Assembly: GCA_016647705.1 (NCBI GenBank)
Contig: CM028325.1
Coordinates: forward strand, 29,740,474 to 29,804,473
DNA length: 64,000 nucleotides
Direction of reading: 5' to 3'
Source of the DNA: Eucommia ulmoides
Lineage: Eukaryota; Streptophyta; Magnoliopsida; Garryales; Eucommiaceae
In this document: piece after piece, positions 31,086 to 43,453 of the stretch
Layout: each line of letters begins with the position of its first letter
How positions within the stretch are numbered: position 1 is the stretch's first letter
The notes under the pieces: generated by a model
Database searches by the model: none
Told to the model about the DNA's origin: nothing
The model's input: the letters and a program-made list of their open reading frames with translations, nothing else
Translations under genes and position numbers: made by a program

Positions 31086-32266
31086 TAATTCTTCATTGCC
31101 CTGTTACAACTAAACTTTTGCAACCCTGATTTTTTTTTCCAAGTATTCTGTCGTGCCTCTGCCCATAACCCTTAGTTTTATTATTCAACAAAACAACACC
31201 ACATTTATCACTACTATCAAACTGGTTTTGTAAAAACGAGTTCAATGACATCAAAATCATTGCCATTGGGCAGCGCTTTCACGCCCCACCAACAGTCTCA
31301 CGACCGCCGTCATCTTCGTTGACTGCTATAGGCTTCAATATCAATCCAAATTAAAGAAACACCATACCATCATATTTGTCTTGATGAGATGAGAAAAATT
31401 CCACCGAAATCACCGTTAACTTACTCTTTACGCACTCTCATACGCGACTAACAATTCTACCACCACCGTCACATTCGTTGACTACAGACTTCAATATCAA
31501 CCCAAATTCAACACATACGATACCATCAACTTCGCCTTGACGAGACAAGAACAATATCATTGAAATCACCGCCAATACTTCACGCACTATCACGCATGAC
31601 CTAAAGTCACTGTAGCTTCGCCACACCCTTCACCATGTGCCCAAGCACTGCAATGCAAGCTCTAGTTACGTCATTGCTGACTCAACATCATGTCAGGTGC
31701 AACGTTAGTTGCTACGTCACCAAAGGGTAGCCAACTCAGTAGCCATCTCAACTGCTACGTTACCGCAGGTCGACACGTCATGTGCCTTGCCATCACAAAG
31801 TCAAGATCAAGGTGCCACATCAATGGACACGTTAACGATTTTTACTACGATGTCAGTAATATTGATTGCCATGTCATTATTCTTGCCTACCACATCATCA
31901 AACTGACACGTCAGCTAGCCAGAGGGTTGGCTTAGAATTGGTCAAATTGATTTTCTAACCGATTTACTATTTTTTTGACCGACTCTTGTAATTTAGATAT
32001 TAGTTCCCAGCTAATTTTGGCATTCTGAATCTATTCAATGTCTTTGTTTACATAAATTTGGATCATAAAGTATAATTTCCTTTATATTGTCGATTCGGTG
32101 GATTAGGTATTTTGACCGATTCCAGGGTTCATCAATCGGTTTTTCACGATTATAAATCGGTTCTTAGATAATTTCAGCATTCTGAATCCATTTATTCCTC
32201 TTGTTTTTTGTAGATTCATATCATATCGTATATTTTATTGTTTATTGTTGATCCAATTCAACAAGG
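31086..32266 (+). pseudogene. Copia-2 leader and degraded gag region
   Basis: No clear gag block remains. The region holds a tandem duplication of about 140 bp (31308-31446 and 31450-31590), a stretch rich in CACGTCA-like words (31630-31930) and two related segments with GGCATTCTGAATC or AGCATTCTGAATC (about 31936-32100 and 32100-32260). Confidence 0.4.
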
Positions 32267-32614
32267 ATGTCCAAGGGTTGTTTTTTCTCGACCATTTTTG
32301 TTGCCAAAAAAGATCATAATCTTGTCTCCAATGTTGTTTCCATATCTATTGGGGATATAGCTTCACTCATCAATAGGTTTCTTGCCAATTTTGTTACAAA
32401 TTTTTATCCTACCTTTTCACTTACTGCATGTAGTTCTTCTTGGTTCTTTGATTTTGCCTCTTGTAATCATATGATTTCTAATCCAAACATATTCTCATCC
32501 AAACTATTCGCTATGAATGTTTCTACTATTCATGTTGCTTATGGTTCTCATATATGTGTTATTCATACCGTTTATATTTTTACTTCACATCTTTCTATTC
32601 CTGACACGTATTGA
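32267..32614 (+). pseudogene. Copia-2 protease region
   Basis: The 115-residue frame reads SSWFFDFASCNHMISN, the copia protease site in which the Asp is kept but the Ser of the D(S/T)(G/A) motif is Phe. The following LLSVGQLYELGLEVTFSDS block, which leads to the pre-integrase domain, is in another frame after a stop at 32614. Confidence 0.75.
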
Positions 32615-33368
32615 ATTGCAAAACTTACTTTAAATCTCTTATCTGTTGGACAACTTTATGAATTGGGACTTGAAGTGACATTTTCTGATAGTGATTGTCG
32701 TATGCAGGATCCTCAAACAAAAAAAAAAACTTTGAGACTGGTCGTAAAGTTATACGTCTATTTGAGCTAAGTAGTTTGCACCTTCCACCTTAACCTTCCT
32801 ACCACTCCATGACCCTTCATCAACTTGTGCAACCTCACCACCACCACCAACACCAACACCATCCTCATCATCATCATTCTCCTTATCACCACCACCACTA
32901 CTACCACTATCACTATCACCATCATCATCATCATCATCATCACCATCCTCCTACATTTGATATTCTCGGTTAGGTCACACGTCATCCAATTGTTTCAAAT
33001 CACTTATTTTCAGTGGTCAATTAGGTTCAAATCAGCATGAGTTCTTTAATTGTGTTTATTGTCAACTTGCAAAACAACCAGCTTTAACTTTTAATGATAG
33101 CCAGTTTATTTCTCTTGCTTTCTTTGATTTAGTGCATTATGATGTTTGGAGATTTTCTCCTCATACAATAATAGGTGGTTCTCATTATTTTGTTATATTT
33201 GTGGATGACTACTCTCGATATACATGGTTTTTTTTTTTTTTTTTTTTTTTTTATGAAAAATAGATCTGAATTATTTCAAATATATTCTAATTTTTCATTT
33301 ACAGTCAAAATCAAAATTCCTCAAAATATTGAAGTCTTTGACACAGATAATGCAATAGAATACAAGGA
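32615..33368 (+). pseudogene. Copia-2 pre-integrase and integrase, N-terminal half
   Basis: In pieces it encodes LASFDLVHYDVWRFSPHTI and SHYFVIFVDDYSRYTW, with the first catalytic Asp (YDVW), then DTDNAIEYKDH just before the solo LTR, carrying the second Asp. A T run at 33229-33252 breaks the frame. The frame at 33175-33411 is in phase with the second part. Confidence 0.7.
32835..32950. repeat. (CAC/CAT)n microsatellite in copia-2
   Basis: Mixed CAC, CAT and TAC triplets over about 115 bp. The open frames seen here on both strands are products of the repeat. Confidence 0.9.
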
Positions 33369-33373
33369 TCATG

Positions 33374-35493
33374 TGACGCGCCCTGATTTTCTGAAAGGAA
33401 AAGAATATTAAAGAACAAATAAGCTTAAAGAGAGGGAATTTTTAAAGCGCTGGTTGTCTCAAAAAATATACTTAGACCATTTTAAAAATAAGGAGTCGCC
33501 ACCTAACATTGGGTTTAAATGGTGTACCGGGTCACCGAATTTTTAGAAAATAATTTAAAAGGCCTAAGTTAAAAATTTGACTCCAAAAACACGGTTAAAC
33601 CAAAGATTCATTTAAAGGCTCGGGGGTCGGTTACGCTCGGGGAAGGTGTTAGGCACCCCAAGATGCCCGTCCGAAAACGATACCTTTTGTCCAATTAAGT
33701 CCAATTAGTTTAGTCCGAGTATTTTATTTTATTTTGAAATCATTTCCTTCTTATAAATTTTTTTTTTGGTATTTTTCATAAAAAATATGAGACAAGTTTT
33801 TAGTTTTTTGGGAATGTTCCCCTAGTATAATCTCTTATCGAATATTAAAGATTCGACAATGATGGTTCCCGGGAGAGGGGGTTTATGTATGTTTTTGAGG
33901 CACTTCTTTAATTTAAATAGGCAAACTAAAATAGATGAATGAGATTTGAAAATATGAATGCAAAACTAACATTTAAATGAGTTTTATTTTTTATGCAAAA
34001 GTGACTAAAAAACTAAATGATTTAATTTAAATATGTTGATGCAAATTGATATGAATATGGGAATCGAATAGGGGATACTATGTGAATTAACGTGATTATG
34101 CCTGACAATGATTTAATTAAAAAATATAAGTGATGCACGTGTCATGACTAGATGTGAAAAAGTAGCGTGGAATCGTAAATAAAAAATAAAAACTATGTAT
34201 GAAAAATGTGAGTGGTGAAAGTGTCATAAACATGCCGTCTAAATGATACGAGAAATAAACATGCTAAGTGGATGCAAAAAAAAAAAAAAAAAAAGTCTAT
34301 TTTGAGTTTGCCTGATTAATTTAAAGAAATCTTGTTTTGAAATTTTCTCAAATTCTATGAATAAGAGAATCGATGGAGGTTCGCGGAAACAATTTAGTTG
34401 AAATTAATCCTTTCGATACTTAAAAGAAATCTGACGAAAATTTTACTGAGGGAAGAGATTTTCTAAAACCATTCGTTTCTAAATTCTATTCGAGTCGGGG
34501 AATGGAAACGAGGTCACAAAAAACTCTCCCACGATTTATCGAATCGTCGGATTCACCTTAAGGTTCACAAGGATTAATTTCAACAAAAATAAAAGATTTT
34601 ATTATTATTATTATTATTTTTTTTTGCGTTTTTGATAACAAGAATAAATCAAATAAATAAAAAAATACAAAAAAATAAATAATGAAAATATCCTTCACCT
34701 AACGATCGGTGTTAAGTCTAAGCACGAGAAACCCACCCCTACGTTTTTATCGGATCATCGGATGAATTTTCTTTTTTTGAGTTTTTCTTTATGAATTTGT
34801 AAATAAAATAAATAAAATAAAATAAAAATACAGAAAGTAAAAAAAATACAGTGATATGGGTGTCCTCGTCTAAACGCTCAAATGTTCAGATTGAGAGTGG
34901 AGAATCTCGTCCCGGCGTTTGTCATCGAGTCATCAAACTACTAAAAGGAATAAAGTTTTCAAGAATTTAAACTATGGAGATATTTAAATAAACTAAAAAA
35001 TAAAATAAAAATATATTTGTTCTAGGCCAAGAATCCTGATACTCAGGTTTTTTCTCTCTCACAGACGGCTTCCCAAAAAGGTGTTTGGGAATCACTCTTC
35101 TAGGGGGTGGCTCCTCTCAATTTTTGAATGAATAAATTGGGTAGAAGAGGGTCCTATTTATAGGAAAAGATGGGGCGTGAAAAATACGTGGGAAACCCTA
35201 AAACTAGGTCTAGCCGCCAAAATCCATTCCAAGTTGGACTGGAAAAGGGTAAAATAGGTAGAAAAGGGTAAAAAATAAGTTCTAGGGTTGTGGGCATGTG
35301 AACTCACGCACCCTGTCCACCTCATCCAGTCAGCGACACGTGGCAAAGGCCCATTTGCCCATTTTCCTCTCTCCCACGTGCACACGCATACACAAGGCCA
35401 AGGGAACCCATATTTTTTTCTCTCTCTCTCTACATGTGAGCTGACATAGTTGGCCCCCTTTCCTCTTTGACTTTCTCTCTCTCTCTCTCTCAC

Positions 35494-35529
<36 letters not shown>

Positions 35530-35910
35530 TTCTCTCTCTCTGTTTTGACTGACTACAAACGGGGCCCAACCCCTTCCCTCTCTCTTCTCTCTCTCTCTCT
35601 CTCTCTCCTTTCTTTTCTTTATCTCTCCCTCACTCTCAATTTGATAAGGAAAGAGAAATGGGGCCCACTCTCTTTTCTCCCCTTTTCATTTTACTCCCCT
35701 CACTTTGCACTCTTTCAATTTCAAACCCCACTTCTTTCTTATTCCAATTTCACCCCCCTTTTTTTTATTTCATTTTTCTTTTCTCCCTTTTTATTTTTTA
35801 TATTTTTTTGAACAAATGAAATAAAACAAAATTAGATAAAACACATTCCGCTATAAAATGATGCATGATTATTTTTATTTTTGCGGGATGGTCAAAATGT
35901 CGTGTCTACA
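33374..35910 (+). mobile_element. Ogre/Tat-like solo LTR (target duplication TCATG)
   Basis: It starts TGACGCGCCCTGATTTTC and ends GTGTCTACA, flanked by perfect TCATG copies at 33369-33373 and 35911-35915. Removing it and one TCATG rejoins the integrase frame. The 5' part carries GAGTCGCCACCTAAC and GGGGAAGGTGTTAGGCACCC, phrases I associate with Ogre-like gypsy LTRs of the Tat group. There is no primer binding site or coding region, so it is solo. The strand is given by that phrase order and is less certain than the borders. Confidence 0.85.
35472..35630. repeat. (CT)n-rich tract in the Ogre-like solo LTR
   Basis: Long CT runs with short interruptions. They explain the open frames on both strands. 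Confidence 0.9.
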
Positions 35911-36456
35911 TCATGTCTTCTTCAACTCGCTTTACAAAAATAGCACACTTCCCCACTTCTCATTCCCAGGAACCTCCCGACAAAATAGACGAGCTGAACA
36001 CAAATATAGACACATTCTTGGTAGAGTCCGTGCCCTTTTAATTTTTTCATCTTGTCCTAAGCGCTTTTGGGGTAAGGCAGCCCTAAACGCTGATATACTA
36101 TAAACGGTTTCCTTCCGCTATAATTTAACACCAGTCTCCATTTGAGCATTTTTTTGGTAACCCCCCCTCCCCTGGTTTACTCTGATCTCAAAGGCTGCGT
36201 TTGTTTTGTTATTCTCAAACCACATGAACACAACAAGTTAGAACCAAGGGTTTTTCTATGTTGCTTTCTAGGATATAGTATTGAACACAAAAGGTATCTG
36301 TGTTGGGACCCCATCTCTAAAACTCTTTGTATCCTCGTCGTGTCATTTTGGGGTAACATCAAATATTTACTTTCTTTCAATAGTTTGATATATCAACCAT
36401 TACTAACTTCAGATTCTTTACTAATTCATCTCTTGGGTTGTTCCCTGATAATATAG
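35911..36456 (+). pseudogene. Copia-2 integrase, C-terminal half
   Basis: It encodes PGTSRQNRRAEHKYRHIL, with the Glu of the catalytic triad, then PKRFWGKAAL. Further on, in another frame, it has HEHNKLEPRVFLCCFLGYSI, the copia integrase tail. Several stops and frame changes occur. Confidence 0.8.
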
Positions 36457-36639
36457 TTCCAAGTACCGTTGAGCCCATTGCAGAACCACCTGCTAATTTC
36501 ACCCTTCTAACTTGAGAACCACTAGCTGATTTTACCTCTTTAGCTCTATCGTCCCTACCTGAGGCTCATCCTATGTCTGATGATCCTGCATCAACTCCTT
36601 TTGAGACCCACCCTCCAGATTACTCCCATCGCTCTAATA

Positions 36640-37440
36640 GGAAGCAATGAACTACGAACTTCAGGCCCTAACAAAAATTCACACCTGGAATCTTGTTAAC
36701 CTTCCCTGGAAATTTTTTTATTGGATGCAAGTGAGTGTTCAAGATCAAAATGCTTTCTAATGGTTTCGTTGAGCGCCATAATGCCCGACTCGTTGCTAAG
36801 GAATTTGATTAGGAATACGACATTGATATGAAGTGGCATTTTCTCGAGTGGCTAGGTTCACATATGTTTGTACTTTTCTTTCCATCGCTGCCATTCGTAA
36901 ATATTTCAGATGGATGCCAAGAATTTCTTCCTCAATGGCTACCTTCATAGGGAATTTTGCATGCATACTCCTCTGACCTAACTGCTCCTCAACACAAAGT
37001 TTATCATCTTCGCTGTGCCCTATATGGTCTCAAAACATCTCCGCGTACTGAGTTTGCAAAATTCAACACCATCATCCACTAATTCGGGTTCACATGCAAT
37101 GCTCATGATTTTGCCTTGTTTATTCGCCAAACTCACAAAAGCATTATTCTTTTTCTACTGTATGTGAACGACATGATCGTTATAGGAAATAATCTATGCG
37201 GAATCTTTGACCTACAAAAATTTCTCAATAGTCAATTCAAAATGAAAGACCATGGCATGCTCACTTATTTTCCTGGTTTCGAAGTTTCAACTGGTTTAAA
37301 TGAATATTTTCTCTCTCAGGCCAAATATACATCTGACCTTCTTTCCAAGATAGACATCACTGTCTCCACTACTACCAACACTCCTCTAAAGTCGAATATC
37401 AGACTTACTTCACTAGATGACTCTCTTATCTAGAATGTCA
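36640..37440 (+). pseudogene. Copia-2 reverse transcriptase, YVND in the active site
   Basis: The blocks ELQALTKIHTWNLV, ARLVAKEFD and FQMDAKNFFLNGYLH are followed by LLYVNDMIVIGNN (37161-37172 for YVND) and SQFKMKDHGMLTYFPGFEVS. The second position of the catalytic YVDD pair is thus Asn-Asp, which would inactivate the enzyme. The frame is broken several times upstream. The order and spacing are those of a copia RT. Confidence 0.8.
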
Positions 37441-38107
37441 CTATCTATTGCCAACTAGTTAAAAATTTGGTATATCTCATAGTTACTTGACCTAACATCG
37501 CCCATGTCATCCATTAAGTCAGTTAGCTTTTGTTTGCTCCTCGGACCACTCATTACTCGGCGGTTCTTCATATTCTTCGGTATATCAAGGGCACATTATT
37601 TCAGGGACTTTATTTCTTGCCCAGTCTTCTCCTAGCTTACAAGTTTATTTTATGTTGACTGGGTCGAAGTTCCCACCAACAGACGTTCACTACGAGTTAC
37701 TTTTTTTCTTGGGCCACTCTCTCATAATCTGGCACAGTAAGAAACAAATTGTGATTGCTCACTCCATCACTAAAGCTGAATATTGTGTCATTGTAGATAC
37801 AACACAATAACTACTTTGACTTCATTGGCTTCTCGCTGACATGTGAGTCTCCTCTCGTACTTTCACTGTTCTACACTATGACAATAGGAATGCTATATAG
37901 ATCTCCCATAATGATGTTTTTCACAAGTGTACAAAACACATCGCAACTGATTGTCACTTCATCCGTCACCACATTCTCCAGAATACTATTCATCATCAAT
38001 CTATTAATTTAGTCAATCAAATAGTATATATTTTCACTAAGGCTCATCCACCCAAATGCTTCTATACTCTGTTTTCCAAACTCAACTTCACGTCTTATTT
38101 ACCGCCT
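37441..38107 (+). pseudogene. Copia-2 RNase H
   Basis: Remnants of the RNase H blocks are readable: YVDWVEVPTNRRS, a KAEYCVI block, HYDNRNAI and the C-terminal TKAHPPKCFYTLFSKL, ending near LPP. Many stops occur. Confidence 0.7.
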
Positions 38108-38122
38108 TGAGTTTGAGAGAGA
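38108..38122 (+). other. Copia-2 polypurine tract
   Basis: TGAGTTTGAGAGAGA directly before the right LTR. Confidence 0.6.
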
Positions 38123-38329
38123 TGTTAATATATATATACATATATACAAGCCTTGATCTACTATGTTAAACCCTAGTTTTACTAGAAAAACCAAATCCTA
38201 ACCCTACCAGGGTTATCCTAGTCACCTCCTATATAGACTTTCTATATATCTCTATAAATGTACTTGTCTCATATATCAATATAATTACTCCATGTTCTCC
38301 CAATATTTCACCACTCAATTATTTTAACA
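38123..38329 (+). repeat. Copia-2 3' LTR
   Basis: From TGTTAATATATATATAC to ATTTTAACA, 207 bp. Confidence 0.85.
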
Positions 38330-38971
38330 GATATAGCTTTTGAGAGTGAGTTGGAATTGATATTATTTTTTGACAATTACTTACTCAAGTGGTTATGAAA
38401 TTAAAAATGATGGTGATGAAATAATAATAATATTAGTATAAATAATAATAATAATAATATTTATATTAGTAATATTAATTGTAATTCAGTTTCTACAATA
38501 TAAAATTCTCTAAAAATATAATATATAATCAAACATTTAATTGTTGGATTAACAATTATGAAAATAAATTTAAATTTAAAATTATACTTTTAAAAAAAAA
38601 TTAGATTAACACGAAACTTTAGGAAGTAATAATTATTTTATTTACTTATTTAATTTTATTTTATAATAGCATTTATAATACTCAATGAAAATTTTATATT
38701 GTTTAATTGAGTGTAAGTTATAAATAAATTAATAATTTTTTAACATGCAAACTGTGACCAGGCTGAAAGTGGATTATATATTTTTTTTTTTATACATATT
38801 AACGTTATAGAGCTGCTAAAAATAAATTGAAAACTTATAGTTGGGTAGATTGTGTTTGTTATAGACATTACAATTATTTTTTTATTGAAGGTCTAGTGTA
38901 TTTATGGAGTTTAGAGTTACACAAAATCAACTCAGTGAATATTTTATTTATTACAAATTTGTGATATATAT
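38330..38971. other. AT-rich DNA between copia-2 and SIRE-2
   Basis: Contains an (AAT)n-rich stretch at about 38426-38475. No gene or element was recognised. Confidence 0.4.
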
Positions 38972-39816
38972 TGTTGGCCCAATGAGTTATCCAAGAGGAG
39001 AGTGAATTAGGTAGTTATAAAAATTTAAATAAATTTCTTATCTTTCAACACTTAAATAATTAAATAATTAATTTATCCTAAATCAATTATTATCTTTATA
39101 ACGCAGCGGATAAGTGTTCAAATCTAGGTGCACACCCAAACAACAAAATATAAATAAAGTAACACACAAGAATATATCCTGATTTACCAAGTTACTATTG
39201 GTTAATTCAGTCCTCCGAGTCCCATAGAGATTCACACCCACTAAACCACTTGATCCCTTTACCAGGTAGGAACCAAACTCTTACAATGATTCTTTTACCA
39301 GGCTCAGAATCAACCTTTACAATTATCCTTTTCTCAGGCTAAGGAAGAACCTTATATTTTTTCAAGCTTAAAACTAACCTAATTGAATTACAAGAGGAAT
39401 CACCACCTAATCCTTTTCCCAGGCGCAGGAATAACCTTATCTTTTTCCAGGCTCAAAACTAACCTAATCCTTTCACAAGCTAAGGATCAAACCTAATCCT
39501 TTTACAGGCTAAAGATCAAACCTCACAAAACACTTCAAGTATATTTTTTACCGGTAAAAATGGAACCGTTACAATTCACGCACAATTAATTCTAATCAGG
39601 AAGAATCAAGTCCAATTTTTTTCAAGGGAAAAAATAATCTAACCTTTTTGTACTCTAGGTAAATATCAAATCTCAATATTTTTTTCCAGAAAAGATTGAA
39701 ACCTAACCTACTCTGACTAGATACTCCTAACAATATCTAATCCACACAAACTTAATAATACAAAAATTAATGAGTTTCTTTCTACTCGGAGTTTCTATCA
39801 ACCCAAATCAATTAAA
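38972..39816 (-). repeat. SIRE-2 3' LTR, partly deleted
   Basis: It aligns to 44150-45008 with high similarity, then breaks off at CAATTAAACTCAA and passes straight into the pol 3' end. About 1.7 kb of LTR and the polypurine tract are missing. Confidence 0.8.
39275..39520 (-). repeat. SIRE LTR minisatellite
   Basis: Seven or eight short units with CAGGCTxAGGA and ACCTAATCCTTTT. Confidence 0.65.
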
Positions 39817-40560
39817 CTCAAAAAGTGGAAAAAATGAATCAAAAACATCACTTAGGCAAACATCATTATACCTAGCCATACATAAACGTCGAATAATTTT
39901 TATAAACTGATATTTCTCTAAAGGTTTGGTGAATATACCAACAAGCTAATCGAAGGTATCTAAATATTCAATATTCCTTTTTTCAATTTAAGCTTAACAC
40001 ATTATTACCCACTTCTAAAAATTTCTCCCCCTATATAATTATAAACAAGCAAATTCATGCATAAGAGAATAAACCTGAGACAATCAAAATATTTTAACAA
40101 TGTAGTATGAAATCATATAATTTTAATTATTTAATGTGCTTTATTCATGATATCAATTAATATCTTTCTTGTAGATAGAATCAAGAAATATGTAATCTTT
40201 AACGCACTAGGACATGAAGTATTTCCCAATGATAATTTATAAATTTGTCAATCATAAGTCTAATACATGCTTCTATCACAGTTATGATCAATACTTATAA
40301 TTCAAACCATATGAATACAATATATACTTCATTTATCATTTAAATAACCGCAACATTTTAAAATAATCAGGATATCATGCATTTTAATACACTAACTTAA
40401 TTCAATGATAAATAAGTCATGGATTGATATAACATATTTCGCATATTTTTTAAACATGACTTTTAGTGAATCTCATACATACACATGCAAACTTATCTAA
40501 TCAACATGCAATAACTCTAAGACAATTAAAGAACACAGAATTTAGCACATGTCTTAGAAA
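39817..40560 (-). other. SIRE-2 internal remnant, pol 3' end then AT-rich DNA
   Basis: 39840-39990 matches 16560-16680 of SIRE-1, the end of RNase H. The remainder is AT-rich and no longer resembles coding DNA. Confidence 0.5.
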
Positions 40561-41129
40561 CCATTACCGACTTACCTAATCGGCATATTGAACTCCTTCT
40601 TCTTCTACAAATTTAATAAATTTAAACTATGAAGGGTTAGGAGTACTACTAATATCTTTCAGGACGACTTTACTTTTTATCTCATTTGTACCAACGGTTG
40701 ATTTGGATACACAATTTCTCTTCATTTTTATGTATCTTATAAGCCTTTGATTCTTGCCATTTGATTCAATGATATTTCCATTTGAACGTCTCACTTGTAG
40801 CTTCCTCGTGATATCTCATCTTGGCTTTGATACATCTTTCTAATTTGTACGTGACGCTTGTGGATTCTTTGTAACTTCACATCTTGGTTTTGATACATCT
40901 TTTCGCTTTGTACGTGTTGCTTGTGGATTCTTTGTGACTTTCTGTCTTGACTTTGATATAACCTCTTTGTTTGTTCTGTCCGATCCACTCCCGACATTAT
41001 GTAACTCTGTACAAGACATTTGCATATCGCTTTTTGGCATCGATTTAATTTTGAATCCATTCTTGTTAGACATACACATAGGGTTCCTAAATGGACAAGA
41101 TATTTTAAAATGTCCAACCCTATTGCAAT
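40560..41129 (-). pseudogene. SIRE-2 gag: zinc knuckle end and repeat-rich tail
   Basis: Directly left of the solo LTR the minus strand encodes the second half of a zinc knuckle (NRVGHFKISC), then about 100 residues rich in Lys, Ser and Thr. These contain about three copies of a unit like KDVSKPRxEVTKNPQAxRTK (21 residues, about 63 bp, at 40790-41000). The tail continues with stops to about 40600. A Lys/Pro-rich spacer after the knuckle is expected in gag, but the tandem expansion is unusual. Confidence 0.6.
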
Positions 41130-43453
41130 TGTTGGCTAAGTGAGCTACCCAAGTGGGGGGGTGAATTGGGTAGTATTAAAAATTATCAGAATAATAACAC
41201 TTTAAAAATTAAACCATTAATTTTATCCTAAAATTAATTATTATCTTTATAACAGTGGATATGTGTTATCAATTAAATGCACATCAAACAGTAATATAAG
41301 TAAAATAAATAAGGTAGTACACCACGATATATCCTGGTTCACCAAGTTACTCTTCGCTAATTTAGTCTTCCGAGCCTCACGGAGATTCGCACCCACCAAA
41401 CTCAAGATTCCTTTAAACGTAGGAACCAAACCTTCACAAAGATTCTTTTACAAGCTCAAAATCAACCTTTACAAATTCTTTTTCCTAGACTCAGGAATAA
41501 CCTCTTCTTTTTCCCAGGTTGAAGAACAACCTCTACTTTTTATAGGTTCAAGAATAACCTAATTCTTTTTGTACCTTAAGTTAAAGAATCAAAATCTCAC
41601 AGAAACGCTTCAATTATCCTTTTTCTAAGTAAGGATGGAACATTTACAAATTACTCATAATTAATTCTATAAAAGAAGAATTAACACCCCAATCTCTTTA
41701 CCAGAAGAGATTGAAACCACGCAACCCCTAATTAGATACTCCCAATAGTACCAAATTCACACACAACTCACCAATTATAAGAAATTGATAAGTTCTTCCC
41801 ACTCAAAACTTCTACCACTTCAAATTAATTTAAACTCGATTAATATCCCGATAATTACTAGTGATAGAATTAAGTGAGGAAACAAAAATATGATTATAAA
41901 AATAATGTGGGTAACACAAAATTGAGCACATAATCAAATTATCACACAAATCGCTTTAAAAGATTTTTTATGCTTTTAAAGTTAAAAAATAATTTCTTAT
42001 ACAATCAATTAACCAAGCAAGTAATGATAGCAATAGACTCAATTAAGAATATGCTTGGAACACTTTCACCAAAAATCTGATTATGATAAATATGAATAGC
42101 ACATAAATAGGTATGTAATCAGATTTTCATCAAAAAATCGTTTTAAAATATTTTTATGCGATTTAAAGTTAAGAAAACGATTTTATCAAGATCTTATCAA
42201 CTAAGCAAATATAGAAAAATAAATATGCATTAAAGATTAATAACTTGGAAAGATCTCACCCGGATAACATTAAAGAATTATAGATTGGAACGCTAGACAA
42301 CTCAACTCGGTGACATTTACACAATCAACACTTTAACTCAAGAACTCTTCAATAATTGATCTCACAATTTAATCTCTCAAAATAATATCAGAATGATTAC
42401 TCTTATAAAAGCTTATGAACTGAATAGTTCTTGATATTATATCGCTTTATGTGAAATCCGCAGGTTTATATATAGGAAATTGAAACAAGCCCTCCAACAG
42501 CTAGTTTTTAAATTATAAGTATCTAAAAAATACCTATAGACCCCATATACAATTATATTTCATTTTAGGTATATTTGACTTAATTAAAGCTTTCGAAACA
42601 TTCAAATTAGTCCCTCAAATATTTCTCAAATTCAAATCGATAGAATATGAAGAATTATATAAACAAATTTGAAAAATAACCAAAATATATGAACCATATC
42701 TATAGGGATGACAAAATATCAATGATATATATTTAATACTATCATATCCCTAAAATTTCTCTCATATCTCAACCATAAACGGCTAATAACGGCTATTATT
42801 TGATCAGAATCCTCAAAATCCTCTAAACTTGAAACAGACTAATCATTCGACCGACCAACGCTCATAAGTCGACCGCTCGATTTAGGATACTAGCCAAGCC
42901 AAAATTCCTTTGCCCATCAGTTAACCGGCTATCCATCATTTATCGATCAGACGATTCAGAGAGTTCATTATTTGGCCACAGGTCGATCTACCTGTCGACT
43001 GCTCATGTGAAACTCTTCCCCTTAATTATTTTCTTTGACATTTTCACTCCTTTAACTGATTTGTTTTCTCGGTTAGCTCCACTAAAATCTTAAAATCAAT
43101 TTTAATCAATTATCTTTATTTTTTTTTCAATTACATATAAGAGCAAATAATTTCACTAATTAGGATCCTATCAAAACAACAAAAACATAAAATCATTTTC
43201 GTGTCGTGTGTGATTATAATCGGGATACATTAAGAGTAAAAATAGATTAGAGTTATTTTCACCTAAATTCTTCAAAATCTTTGGTCTCTTAATGTCCATC
43301 ATCTTTATCAGTCTCTTTAGCATCTATAACTCTCTTTACTCAATTCTTCATGATAAATCATCAATGGAACTTTAGTACTGAAACACTTAATAAAATCATT
43401 AGTCCCACAAAAAATATCAACATTAATTGTTCATCAAAATCTTAGGATCAACA
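41130..43453 (-). mobile_element. SIRE solo LTR inserted in the zinc knuckle of SIRE-2
   Basis: From TGTTGGCTAAGTGAG to GGATCAACA, 2324 bp, flanked by GCAAT (41125-41129) and ACAAT (43454-43458). The sequence is closer to the SIRE-1 LTR than to the SIRE-2 LTR. Removing it with one flank restores a continuous CX2CX4HX4C motif. Confidence 0.9.

Larger units (their letters stand above)
30899..38329 (+). mobile_element. Copia-2: decayed Ty1/copia element with a nested solo LTR
   Basis: Short LTRs (30899-31072 and 38123-38329) flank a tRNA-Met-like primer binding site, a protease, an integrase, RT and RNase H in copia order, and a polypurine tract. The coding sequence is broken by many stops, a (CAC/CAT)n expansion at 32835-32950 and a 2.5-kb solo LTR in the integrase. 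The left LTR lacks about 33 internal bases relative to the right one and has lost its TG start. The flanks do not show a matching target duplication. Confidence 0.85.

Noticed and set aside
32767-33040. Met/Val- and Ile/Thr-rich frames
   Set aside because: They are translations of the (CAC/CAT)n microsatellite.
35158-35811. Frames of 79-114 residues, Arg/Glu-rich or Ser/Leu-rich
   Set aside because: They are translations of the CT-rich tract in the Ogre-like LTR.
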